Shown here: piece after piece, positions 8,306-16,689 of the stretch
How positions within the stretch are numbered: position 1 is the stretch's first letter
Layout of the letters: every line of letters starts with the position of its first letter
NCBI RefSeq assembly: GCF_038562415.1
Contig: NZ_JBCFBA010000012.1
Coordinates: 1 to 64,000 of the forward strand
Reading direction: 5' to 3'
Length of the DNA: 64,000 bases
Source: Solidesulfovibrio sp.
Lineage (GTDB): Bacteria > Desulfobacterota > Desulfovibrionia > Desulfovibrionales > Desulfovibrionaceae
Notes under the pieces: model-generated
Databases searched by the model: none
The model's input: only the letters and a program-made list of their open reading frames with translations
Told to the model about the DNA's origin: nothing
Made by a program: the position numbers and the translations under genes

Positions 8306-8989
8306 ATGGACAAACCGAGCGTTCTCGCGATGATTCCGGCCCGCATGGGCAGCCAACGCCTCAAGAAGAAAAACCTTCGGGAACTCGACGGCGTCCCCCT
8401 GCTCACCCGGGCCATCCGCAAGTCCCTGGCCGCCGGCTGTTTCGACGCCGTGTGGATCAATTCCGAACATCCCGACTTCGGGGCCATCGCCGCCGCCGAG
8501 GGCGTTCACTTCCACCGGCGGCCAGAGGCTCTCGCCAGCAACACCGCCACCAGCGAGGACTTCGTCCAGGAATTTCTGGCCGCCCATCCCTGCGACTACC
8601 TCGTCCAGGTGCACAGCATCGCCCCGTTGCTCACCGCCGCCCAGGTCGCCGCCTTCGTCGCGGCCATGCTGCAAAGCGGCAAGGACGTCTTTTTGAGCGC
8701 AGTCAACGAACAGATCGAATGCGCCATCAACGGCCGCCCCATCAATTTCCGGTATGACCGCAAGACCAATTCCCAGGAACTCGAACCCGTGCAGCGCATC
8801 ACCTGGAGCATCACCGGCTGGCGGGCCGCCTCCTACCTGGCCGCCTACGCCGCCGGGAAATGCGCCACCTACGCCGGCGATGTCGGCTATTGGCCCATCG
8901 ACCGGGCGGCGGGGCACATCATCAAAACCGAGGAGGACCTGCGTTTCGCCCAGGCCTTCCTTGACGCCTTTCCCGAACGAGGAATCTAG
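8306..8989 (+). CDS. acylneuraminate cytidylyltransferase-family CMP-sugar synthetase
   Basis: 227 aa. The N-terminus 'MIPARMGSQRLKKKNLRELDGVPLL' is the CTP-binding signature of NeuA/PseF/LegF/KdsB-like enzymes, which join CMP to a nonulosonate or Kdo-like sugar. Length fits the single-domain form. A second such gene is at 50135-50851. The neighbours (YhcH-like, SIS isomerase, hydroxyacid dehydrogenase, phosphatase) suggest a dedicated sugar-acid pathway, but no synthase of the NeuB type lies in this block. The substrate cannot be assigned. Confidence 0.88.
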   Translation: MDKPSVLAMIPARMGSQRLKKKNLRELDGVPLLTRAIRKSLAAGCFDAVWINSEHPDFGAIAAAEGVHFHRRPEALASNTATSEDFVQEFLAAHPCDYLVQVHSIAPLLTAAQVAAFVAAMLQSGKDVFLSAVNEQIECAINGRPINFRYDRKTNSQELEPVQRITWSITGWRAASYLAAYAAGKCATYAGDVGYWPIDRAAGHIIKTEEDLRFAQAFLDAFPERGI

Positions 8990-9124
8990 CATCGAACCTG
9001 GAAAGCCGTTCCGGCATATTTCGGGGTCACGCCGCATCGGGTTTTTATCGCAAAAAAACACGGCCATATCATGTAAGGGACGCAACATCAGGGCGCGAAC
9101 AGCGCGCGTTGCAAGGAGGGCCTT

Positions 9125-9709
9125 GTGTCCGAATACCTCACCTATGTCGAGCAGCTCAAGGAAGCCCTTGGCGGCTTGGCCGTCACCAGTCGCGACGGCA
9201 GCCTCCTGACCCAAAACGAGGGCTTGCGCCGGTGGCTGGAGATGACCCACGCCCTGCGCCTGGACAAAAAAACCATGTACTTCATCGGCAACGGCGCCAG
9301 CGCCATGATGGCTGGCCACATGGCGGCCGATGCCAGCAAAAACGGCGGCTTCCGCAGCCTGGCCTTCAACGACGCCGCCCTGATGACGGCGGTGAGCAAC
9401 GACATCTGCTATGCCCAGTGCTTTTCCTTTCCACTGATGCGCTTCGCCGACCCCGGCGACATCCTCACCGCCATCAGCAGTTCCGGCAATTCGCCCAACG
9501 TGGTGGCCGCCATCGAACAGGCCCGGGCCATGAACCTTGGCGTCATCACGCTCACGGGGCTCAAGCCCGACAACAAGGCCCGGACCATGGGCGACCTCAA
9601 CTTCTACATCCCGGCCTCCACCTACGGCCTCGTCGAGGCTTCCCATCAAGCCCTTCTGCACGGCTGGCTGGATCTGTACATGGAAGCCCATCCGGAGACG
9701 CAATCATGA
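9125..9709 (+). CDS. SIS-domain sugar-phosphate isomerase, GmhA-like
   Basis: 194 aa from a GTG start with AAGGAGG upstream. The single SIS domain has the GmhA pattern: 'FIGNGASAMMAGHMAADA', 'SNDICYAQCFS', 'ISSSGNSPNV', 'VITLTG' and a late 'EASHQALLHG' matching the region of the catalytic histidine. GmhA turns sedoheptulose 7-phosphate into D-glycero-heptose 7-phosphate. At the position of GmhA's catalytic glutamate an aspartate seems to be present, so a related substrate is possible. With hldE and hldD at 19878-22431 it could supply an ADP-heptose route. The next gene starts within its stop (ATGA). Confidence 0.8.
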   Translation: MSEYLTYVEQLKEALGGLAVTSRDGSLLTQNEGLRRWLEMTHALRLDKKTMYFIGNGASAMMAGHMAADASKNGGFRSLAFNDAALMTAVSNDICYAQCFSFPLMRFADPGDILTAISSSGNSPNVVAAIEQARAMNLGVITLTGLKPDNKARTMGDLNFYIPASTYGLVEASHQALLHGWLDLYMEAHPETQS

Positions 9710-10620
9710 AGGTGGCCATTGGCCCGTCCTCTTTCGCCGCCAAGGACCGCACCCCCCTGGACATGCTCACGCGCGCCGGCGTGGAGATCTTGCCCAATCC
9801 GTATGGCCGCCGGCTCGACCAGGACGAAACCATCGCCCTGCTGCGCGAAGCCGACGGCCTGATCGCCGGCCTGGAGCCGCTCAACCGCACGGTGCTGGCC
9901 TCGGCGAAAAACCTCAAGGCCCTGGCCCGGGTGGGCATCGGCATGACCAACGTGGACCGCGAGGCCGCGGCCGACCTGGGCATCAAGGTTTCCTTCACCC
10001 CGGACGCCCCGGCCGCGGCCGTTGCCGAAATGACCATCTGCTGCATGCTCGCCCTGTGCCGCCGGCTGGTGGCGGTCAACAACGCCACCCGGGCCGGACG
10101 CTGGACCAAAGACGTCTCCCAGGGCCTGTCGGGCCTGCCCGTGCTGCTGGTGGGCTACGGCCGCACCGGCCGGGAAGTGGGCCGCCTGTTGCGGGCCTTC
10201 GGGACCAAGGTCATGGTCTGCGACCCCTTCGTGACCCAGGCCGACCTGACCGACGGCGAGACCGCGGTCAGCCTGGAGGACGGCTTGGCCGTCGCCCGGG
10301 TTGTCAGCCTGCACGCCAGCGGCGAGGATGTCATCCTGGATGACGCCGCCTTCGCCCGCATGCCCGAGGGGGTGATCCTGCTCAACGCCTCGCGGGGCGC
10401 CCTGGTCGACGAGAAAGCGCTGTTGACCGCCCTGGACGCCGGCCGCATCGGCGGGGTCTGGTTCGACGCCTTCTGGCGCGAACCCTACGACGGCGAACTG
10501 TGCCACTACGAGCAAACCCTGCTCACTCCCCACGTGTGCACCTATACGGTCCAATGTCGCAAGGACATGGAGACCACGGCCGTGTCCAACCTGCTGCGCG
10601 ATCTGGGGCTGACGGCGTGA
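9706..10620 (+). CDS. D-isomer-specific 2-hydroxyacid dehydrogenase family protein
   Basis: 304 aa. The NAD-binding fingerprint 'LLVGYGRTGREVGRLLRAFG' sits mid-protein. Catalytic-region motifs follow: 'LNASRGALVDEKALLTALDAGRI' and 'TPHVCTYT' with the catalytic histidine. The family (SerA, PdxB, LdhA relatives) interconverts 2-hydroxy and 2-keto acids; a SerA-like role on a sugar acid or phosphoglycerate is possible. It is coupled by ATGA upstream and GTGA downstream, so it is translated with the isomerase and the phosphatase. The substrate is unknown. Confidence 0.85.
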   Translation: MKVAIGPSSFAAKDRTPLDMLTRAGVEILPNPYGRRLDQDETIALLREADGLIAGLEPLNRTVLASAKNLKALARVGIGMTNVDREAAADLGIKVSFTPDAPAAAVAEMTICCMLALCRRLVAVNNATRAGRWTKDVSQGLSGLPVLLVGYGRTGREVGRLLRAFGTKVMVCDPFVTQADLTDGETAVSLEDGLAVARVVSLHASGEDVILDDAAFARMPEGVILLNASRGALVDEKALLTALDAGRIGGVWFDAFWREPYDGELCHYEQTLLTPHVCTYTVQCRKDMETTAVSNLLRDLGLTA

Positions 10621-11381
10621 GCTGGGACGCGGAACTGCGCCTGGCCCGCGAGGCGGCCCTGCGCGCCGGCGATCTGTTGACCCGGCTTCGCGCCGGCCAG
10701 CTGGACGTGGACAGCGACGCCGGCCGCGACATCAAGCTCGCGGCCGATCGCCAGGCCGAGGCCGCCATTCTGGACACCCTTGCCGCCTCGCCTCATCCGA
10801 TCCTGGCCGAGGAAAGCGGCGTCTCCGGCTCAGCCACCGACGGCCCCCGCTGGATCGTCGATCCCCTGGACGGCACGGTCAACTACTCGCGCGGCCTTGA
10901 CCTGTGCTGCGTGTCCATCGCCCTGTGGGACGGCGAGCGGCCGCTTTGCGGCGTGGTCCACGACTTCACCCGGCGGGAGCTTTTCTGCGGCGTCGTGGGC
11001 CGGGGCGCCTGGCGCAACGACGCGCCGATCCAGGTTTCGGCCGCCGCCGATCCGGCCAGGGCCATCCTGGGCACCGGGTTTCCCGTCAACCGGGATTTTG
11101 CCTCGCCGGCCCTGCACCGGTTCATCGACCGGGTGCGGTCGTTTAAAAAACTGCGCCTGCTCGGTTCGGCCGCGTTGTCGCTGGCCTGGGTGGCCTGCGG
11201 CCGGCTCGACGCCTACTGCGAGGAGGACATCATGCTGTGGGATGTGGCGGCCGGCCTGGCCTTGGTGGCCGCGGCCGGCGGCCGTGCCGAGGCGACGCCG
11301 TCCCCGGCCCGTCCCATGGCCCACCTCGCCCGGGCCGCCGCCACGGCCGGGCTTTTTGCCGCGATTTCGGCCAAAGACTAA
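10617..11381 (+). CDS. inositol-monophosphatase/CysQ-family sugar phosphatase
   Basis: 254 aa from a GTG overlapping the previous stop. Metal-site motifs are 'LAEESG', 'WIVDPLDGTVNY' (the family's D-P-x-D-G-T) and 'EEDIMLWDVAAGLALVAAAGG'. Members are Mg-dependent, Li-sensitive phosphatases for inositol phosphate, PAP, fructose bisphosphate or other sugar phosphates. In this block it probably removes phosphate from the sugar intermediate before CMP activation; that is inference from gene order. Confidence 0.87.
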   Translation: MSWDAELRLAREAALRAGDLLTRLRAGQLDVDSDAGRDIKLAADRQAEAAILDTLAASPHPILAEESGVSGSATDGPRWIVDPLDGTVNYSRGLDLCCVSIALWDGERPLCGVVHDFTRRELFCGVVGRGAWRNDAPIQVSAAADPARAILGTGFPVNRDFASPALHRFIDRVRSFKKLRLLGSAALSLAWVACGRLDAYCEEDIMLWDVAAGLALVAAAGGRAEATPSPARPMAHLARAAATAGLFAAISAKD

Positions 11382-11391
11382 GGAGATGCCC

Positions 11392-12354
11392 GTGATCCAG
11401 CATGAAGTGCAGGATGCCTCGATCCGCATCGACGACCTGCATCCCGACGTCACGTATTCCGAGGAACAGCGTTTGGCCGAAAATTTTGTCCGGTCCACGG
11501 CGTCGGCGCCGGGCCTGGCGCCGTGCCCGGTTTCCGGCAGCCCCCGCCACGAGGTTTTTTTCCAGCGCTTCGGCCGCGACTACGCCCTGTGCCCCCGGAC
11601 CTGGACCGTGGCCCTGGCCAACGAACCCGATCCTGACGCCCTGGCCGCCTATTTCCACGACTCGGACCTCGCGCGCTTCCGAGCCAGCGTCACATACCAG
11701 GATAACCTGGCCCGGCGCCGCGCCCACCTGTGGGACAGCCAGCTCGAATGGGTGCGGCAGCGGCTGCGCCGCCACCTGGGGCCGGGCCGGTTCTCCGTCC
11801 TCGACTGGGGCCCCAAGGCCGTGGGGCACACCGCCCTGTTCGCGACCGCCGACTTCGTCGCGGACTACCGCGTCATGGCCCCCTTGCCGCCCGTCACGGG
11901 CCGGCCGCCCGAGGCCCCCTGCGACGTGGTGCTGCTTTTCGACGCCTTGCAGCGCTTCTGGCGGCCGGCCGAACTGCTGCGCCGCATCAACAGCCACATG
12001 CGCGCGGGTGGCCTGCTCTTTCTGACCCTGCGCTCGGGATCGGGCTTCGACGTGCTGACCCTTGGCGGACACAACACCACCATCTATCCCCTGGACCACG
12101 TGTGCCTGCCTTCGGTGGCCGGCCTGCGCCTGCTGGCCGACCAGGCCGGGTTCGAGGTGCTGGAACTGGCCACGCCGGGCCAGCTCGACGTGTCCATCGT
12201 GGAGCAAGCCAAGGACAGGATCCCGTTGTCCCAGTACTTCCAGCGTTACGTGATGTCCCAGTGCGACGACGCCATGCAGGAACGACTGCAAGCCTTCCTC
12301 CAACGCAACAACCTCAGCTCGCACATCCAGGCTGTGGTGAGAAAGAAGCCCTAA
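11392..12354 (+). CDS. class I methyltransferase-like protein with degenerate SAM motif
   Basis: 320 aa from the GTG at 11392, preferred because AAGGAG lies six bases before it; an in-frame ATG at 11386 abuts that site. The first ~70 residues are an N-terminal extension. The domain then shows 'FSVLDWGPKAVGHTALFATADF', where a methyltransferase would have a glycine-rich loop, followed by 'DVVLLFDALQRFWRPAELLRRINSHMRAGGLLFLTLRSG', which fits motifs IV-VI of Methyltransf_23 types. The unusual loop means SAM binding is uncertain; it may be a scaffold or an altered enzyme. Confidence 0.6.
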   Translation: MIQHEVQDASIRIDDLHPDVTYSEEQRLAENFVRSTASAPGLAPCPVSGSPRHEVFFQRFGRDYALCPRTWTVALANEPDPDALAAYFHDSDLARFRASVTYQDNLARRRAHLWDSQLEWVRQRLRRHLGPGRFSVLDWGPKAVGHTALFATADFVADYRVMAPLPPVTGRPPEAPCDVVLLFDALQRFWRPAELLRRINSHMRAGGLLFLTLRSGSGFDVLTLGGHNTTIYPLDHVCLPSVAGLRLLADQAGFEVLELATPGQLDVSIVEQAKDRIPLSQYFQRYVMSQCDDAMQERLQAFLQRNNLSSHIQAVVRKKP

Positions 12355-12358
12355 CGCC

Positions 12359-13366
12359 ATGGAAATCAAAACCGGCATCATCGGCATGGGCAAGATGGGG
12401 CGCATTCGCAAGCAGTGCCTGGACGCCCATCCCGATTTCCGCGTCACGGCCCTGTGCGACAACCGCGAGGACGCGGCAACAGACTTTCCGGGCGTGGCCT
12501 GCTTCACCGACTGGCGCGAGCTTTTGGCCCAGGACCTGGACGCGGTCTTTGTGTGCACCTACAACAACGTCATCGCGGATATCGTTTGCGCCGCGCTGGC
12601 CCGGCGCCTGCACGTGTTCAGCGAAAAGCCGCCCGGACACTCCATCGGTGATGTCCGCAAAATGATGGCGGCCGAAGCGGACGCACCGGATCGCGTCTTG
12701 AAGTTCGGCTTCAACCACCGCTTCCATTACGGCGTCATGGAAGCCAAATCCATCGTGGACAGCGGCCAGTACGGCGAGGTGCTCTGGGCGCGCGGCATCT
12801 ACGGCAAGGCCGGTGGCATCACCTTCGAGAATTCCTGGCGCTCGGACAAGGACTTGGCCGGCGGTGGCATCCTCCTCGACCAGGGCATCCACATGGTCGA
12901 CCTGCTGCGCTATTTCCTGGGCGACTTCACCGAAATAAAAGGTTTTGTGGAGAAATGCTACTGGACGGGCATCCCCTTTGAGGATAACGCGTTCGCCCTC
13001 ATGAAGACGGACTTAGGCAAGGTAGCCATGCTGCATTCCAGCGCGACGCAATGGAAGCACAAATTCTCGCTGGATATCTTCATGCAAAACGGGTATGTCT
13101 GCATCAACGGCATCCTGTCTTCCACGCGCAGTTACGGTGAGGAATCCATTAGCTTCGCCAAGAAGCAGTTCGAAGACGAGGCCACGGCCATGGGCAAGCC
13201 CCGGGAAGAAATCATCTACTTCGATCGGGACGACTCCTGGAAACTCGAACTGGAGGACTTCCACCAGGCCATCCGCACGGGCAACCGCCTGGCGGCCGGG
13301 GATTCCTCCGACGCGTTGAAGGTCATGCAGCTCATCGAGGACATTTACAACGCCAGCGGGAAATAG
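12359..13366 (+). CDS. Gfo/Idh/MocA-family sugar oxidoreductase
   Basis: 335 aa. Rossmann fingerprint 'TGIIGMGKMGRIRKQCLDAH' at the N-terminus, then 'FSEKPPGHS' (the family's E-K-P lysine), and 'DLAGGGILLDQGIHMVDLLRYFLG' with the conserved G-x-x-x-D-x-G-x-H catalytic histidine. Complete, unlike the paralogue cut off at the window start. It likely oxidises or reduces a sugar hydroxyl or keto group in the same pathway. It is the last of the run that starts at 7805; the gap after it is 205 bases. Confidence 0.87.
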   Translation: MEIKTGIIGMGKMGRIRKQCLDAHPDFRVTALCDNREDAATDFPGVACFTDWRELLAQDLDAVFVCTYNNVIADIVCAALARRLHVFSEKPPGHSIGDVRKMMAAEADAPDRVLKFGFNHRFHYGVMEAKSIVDSGQYGEVLWARGIYGKAGGITFENSWRSDKDLAGGGILLDQGIHMVDLLRYFLGDFTEIKGFVEKCYWTGIPFEDNAFALMKTDLGKVAMLHSSATQWKHKFSLDIFMQNGYVCINGILSSTRSYGEESISFAKKQFEDEATAMGKPREEIIYFDRDDSWKLELEDFHQAIRTGNRLAAGDSSDALKVMQLIEDIYNASGK

Positions 13367-13470
13367 CCCTTGCGCCACCGCGCCGGCCGGCCCACGGAAG
13401 GACGCTGCGGCCGTGCTTGCCCGAGGGAATTCCGGACGGTGGCCACGGCGCGAGCCGTTCGAATAATCTG

Positions 13471-13499
13471 TTGCAATTCCCCCGGTGGCTGGCCATGAT
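13471..13499 (+). promoter_or_regulatory. possible sigma70 promoter before the secreted repeat protein gene
   Basis: TTGCAA (13471-13476) and CATGAT (13494-13499) with a 17-base spacer, in the 205-base gap before the ATG at 13572. The -10 box is only four of six, so the call is weak. Confidence 0.33.
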
Positions 13500-13571
13500 C
13501 ATCATCGGCGATAAGCCGTTGGGGCCGGAGACGTCCGGGCGCCCCGGCCGGGCCTGATTTCGGAGGAAAGC

Positions 13572-14456
13572 ATGCTTTTTCCCCTCGATCGTGGGTTGTT
13601 GTCGTATTGCTTGCTGGGCGCCATCATGACGGTGGCCGGCGTGGCGCGTGACAGCCGTCCCGCCTGGGCGGGGCAGGCCATTTCCTGCAACGGGATCTCC
13701 CTGGGCCAATGCCTGCATCAAGTCGAACTGGCCTACCAGGTGACCATCGGCCTCAATCCGGAAATCGCGGCGAAACAGGTCCAAGTCACCACGGCGGCCC
13801 CCGACCCGGTGACCGCCGTGAAAGACATCTTCGAGGCCACCGGCGGGATGGTCCCGGCCATTGAACAGGAAAACGCCAACAAGATCCTGTCGATCACGGT
13901 CATCGACGCCAAGGGGCAGCTCTTTCAGCCAACCCTGCTTGGTGCCGACACTGCGGCCAAAGCGGCGGCGTATACCCCGAAAACGCCGGACAACGCCAAG
14001 CCGGCCGATAACGCCAGCCTCGCCGACAGCGATGGCCAGCCGTTGCCGCCGCAATTCCCGCCACCTGTCCTTCCGCCGGAGAATCCCGACGACATCATTT
14101 TTCCGGCCAGCGGCGACGACCCCCCCCTGACATTGCGCGAATTGCAGATCAAGGCCCAGGAAGCCAATCTCGACGATCCCAACCGCATCGTCGAAATGCC
14201 GGACAATTCGGACTTTCCCAAGATGACCGAGCGGCAGATCAACGCCATACGGGAGCGGGACGCCCTGCAGATCGACGACCCCAACGCCGTCGTGGGGCCC
14301 GACCAGCCCGAAGGCGAGGTTTTGACCTACAAGCAGATTTTGGAAATTCGCAAGCGGGACGCCGAACTCCTCAAGAATCAAACGGAAGTGGTCATGCCGG
14401 ATGGGACGACTTTTCCCGTCGGCGGACACGAGAAGGCCACCACGGACAATCCGTAG
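13572..14456 (+). CDS. secreted protein with STN-like N-domain, Pro-rich linker and three C-terminal repeats
   Basis: 294 aa with GGAGGAAAGC before the ATG. Residues ~8-32 are a signal-like hydrophobic segment ending near RPAWAG. Residues ~35-110 look like a secretin/TonB short N-terminal (STN) domain: 'SLGQCLHQVELAYQVTIGLNPEIAAKQVQVTTAAPDPVTAVKDIFEATGG'. A Pro/Ala/Asp-rich linker follows. From ~186 there are three imperfect 31-33-aa repeats starting LTLRELQIKAQ, MTERQINAIRE and LTYKQILEIRK, each ending with a VEMPDN/VVGPDQ/VVMPDG-like turn. A periplasmic assembly factor is conceivable; no function is assigned. Confidence 0.7.
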   Translation: MLFPLDRGLLSYCLLGAIMTVAGVARDSRPAWAGQAISCNGISLGQCLHQVELAYQVTIGLNPEIAAKQVQVTTAAPDPVTAVKDIFEATGGMVPAIEQENANKILSITVIDAKGQLFQPTLLGADTAAKAAAYTPKTPDNAKPADNASLADSDGQPLPPQFPPPVLPPENPDDIIFPASGDDPPLTLRELQIKAQEANLDDPNRIVEMPDNSDFPKMTERQINAIRERDALQIDDPNAVVGPDQPEGEVLTYKQILEIRKRDAELLKNQTEVVMPDGTTFPVGGHEKATTDNP

Positions 14457-14535
14457 GCCCACGCGGGAACAAACGCGCATTCCTAACGAGGACAACGGCA
14501 CGGCCACCGCCGGAGCCGCATCACGCCTTCCGAAC

Positions 14536-16689
14536 ATGGCCGACGCTTATTTCAAGACACTCTATCCTTCCGGGGATTGGTTCCCCCCAGAGGAAGGGGG
14601 CAATCACTGGTGGCTGTGGAGCCGGGACCGCGACGAGGTGCGGCTCTATGTGCTGGGCTACCTCGAATCCGGCTCCGGGGTGTTTGAGTTCATCCTGGAG
14701 CACGGCTTGGCCCGGGAGCAGTTGGACAACTTGCTGGTCGACATCGGCGGTTGCGCCTATCGACCGCAGGAGGTGCCGCTGCCGCCGGCGTTCGGCGGAC
14801 GGCGGTTTTTCCGGTGCCTTTTCGACATCCCATCGCTGGCCGGTCGGGACTTGATCGAGGTACGCCTGCGCATCCGGCCGCGGCTGCGGCCTTGCGACCT
14901 GGACCCGGCCAGCCCGGATACCCGGGTCATGGGCTTGGCCATGGGCAATGCCTGGTTCCGGTCCAGCTACCATCCCCTGGGACCGGCCGAAACCTACCTC
15001 GACCGGCGCAAGGTGACCTACCTGGACACCGGAGAGGTTCCCAGCGCGGCGGCCTGGACGGATGCCGCCCACAACCACGTCAAGCTCGCAACCCTCAAAA
15101 ACGCCCATGCCGGCGGCCGCTGCTTCATCATCGGCAACGGCCCGAGCCTGACCATCGCCGACCTGGAGCGCCTGCGCCACGAGGTAACCTTCGCCGCCAA
15201 CAAAATCTATCTGGCCTTTGACCACACCGACTGGCGGCCAACCTATTATACCGTCACCGACGTGGTCACGGCCCAATGTCACCGCGACCGTATCGCCAGC
15301 CTGCCCCTGACCAAGGTCTTCAACCGGTGCGTGGCCCCGTTTTTCCCCGGTGCCGGGGACATCGTCTGGTTTGACGCCGACCCCGCCGCCTTCGCCCACG
15401 GCGAAGTGGTCGGGCCGGGCTTTTCCGACGACCTGCTGCGCGGCAGCTGGCCCGGGTTTTCAGTCACCTTCGATCAGCTCCAACTGGCCTGCCACATGGG
15501 CTTCCAGAAGATCTACCTGCTTGGCGTGGATTTCGACTACGCCCTGGCCGGTCCGCCCGTCGGCCGGTGCGAACAGGGCGAGATCCTGGCCTATGCCGGC
15601 GAAGCCAATTATTTCCTGCCCGGGTACCGCCAGGTGGGCGAACCCTGGACGCGGCCGGCCTTCGAACGCATGGAGGCGGCCTACCGCGAGGCGCGCCGCC
15701 GCTGCGACGCCGCCGGGCGCATTGTGCGCAACGCCTCGCGCCGCAGCCGTCTCGACGCCTTCGAGCGGGCCGATTTCGACGCCCTGACCGCCGCCGGCCG
15801 GCCGGCCGGCCCCGCCTCCCCCCTGGTCTCGGTCATCATACCGGCCCGGGACGCCGCCGACACCATCGAGGAGGCCCTGGCCTCGACCCTGGACCAAGCC
15901 GGAGTCCGGGTGGAGATACTCCTCGTGGACGACGGCTGCCGGGACGATACCGTGGCCCGGGCGCGCCGGGTGGCCGGCCGCCACGTGACGGTCCTGGCCC
16001 ACCCGGACAACGCTTGGCGCGGCGTTTCCGCTTCCCGTCGGCTGGCGCTGGAACGGGCGACCGGGGCGCTCGTCGCCTTTCTGGACGCCGACGACGCCTT
16101 CCTGCCAGGCAAGCTGTCGGCCCAGGCGTCGTTGATGCTGGCCAACCCCGACTGTATCCTGTGCCACACCGACGTGGAGGTCGCAGACGAGACCGGCAAA
16201 GCCAAAGGACTGGCCGGCTATTTCCATCTGGGCGACTTACAGCGGAAATACTTCCTCCACGAGTCGGACGACTTCCTCGCCCAAAATCGGATATGCAACT
16301 CCTCGGTCATGATCCGGCCCGACGCGGCGCGGCATTTTCTCGATCTGCGGCTGCGCTACCAGTTCGAGGACTGGCTGCACTGGATTGTGCTCTCCAGCCA
16401 CGGCCTGTTCGCCTACCTGCCCCAGCGACTGGTCCGCTACCGGTATCATGCGGCCTCCTTCACCGCCCGGTCCACGAATACCGACCAGGCCTTCGCCGCC
16501 ATCGAGATGTTGGCCGCCTTGTTGCAACGGCCCGGCCACGCCTTTCCCCGGCAACGCCTGGTGGACGCCTTGTTGCGGGCCACGGACCACCTGGCCCTGC
16601 TCCAGGCAAACGGCCCTGAGGCGCCGCCTACCCCTTGCGCCCGGCGGCCACGGGATCGCGGCGCACAAGCCGCCGAAAGTAGCCGATGA
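14536..16689 (+). CDS. DUF115 (MptE-like) and GT2 glycosyltransferase fusion protein
   Basis: 717 aa from the ATG at 14536; the ribosome site is weak and the frame is open upstream. Residues ~195-400 carry the DUF115/6-hydroxymethylpterin-diphosphokinase-like core 'CFIIGNGPSLTIADLERL' and 'KIYLLGVDFDYAL', found in motility-glycan (Maf-like) and surface-glycan proteins. Residues ~430-680 are a GT-A family 2 glycosyltransferase: 'VSVIIPARDAADTIEEAL', 'LLVDDG' and 'AFLDADDAF', the metal-binding DxD. Residues 1-190 are an N-terminal region I do not recognise. The last 62 bases overlap the end of the opposite-strand radical SAM gene. Confidence 0.82.
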   Translation: MADAYFKTLYPSGDWFPPEEGGNHWWLWSRDRDEVRLYVLGYLESGSGVFEFILEHGLAREQLDNLLVDIGGCAYRPQEVPLPPAFGGRRFFRCLFDIPSLAGRDLIEVRLRIRPRLRPCDLDPASPDTRVMGLAMGNAWFRSSYHPLGPAETYLDRRKVTYLDTGEVPSAAAWTDAAHNHVKLATLKNAHAGGRCFIIGNGPSLTIADLERLRHEVTFAANKIYLAFDHTDWRPTYYTVTDVVTAQCHRDRIASLPLTKVFNRCVAPFFPGAGDIVWFDADPAAFAHGEVVGPGFSDDLLRGSWPGFSVTFDQLQLACHMGFQKIYLLGVDFDYALAGPPVGRCEQGEILAYAGEANYFLPGYRQVGEPWTRPAFERMEAAYREARRRCDAAGRIVRNASRRSRLDAFERADFDALTAAGRPAGPASPLVSVIIPARDAADTIEEALASTLDQAGVRVEILLVDDGCRDDTVARARRVAGRHVTVLAHPDNAWRGVSASRRLALERATGALVAFLDADDAFLPGKLSAQASLMLANPDCILCHTDVEVADETGKAKGLAGYFHLGDLQRKYFLHESDDFLAQNRICNSSVMIRPDAARHFLDLRLRYQFEDWLHWIVLSSHGLFAYLPQRLVRYRYHAASFTARSTNTDQAFAAIEMLAALLQRPGHAFPRQRLVDALLRATDHLALLQANGPEAPPTPCARRPRDRGAQAAESSR

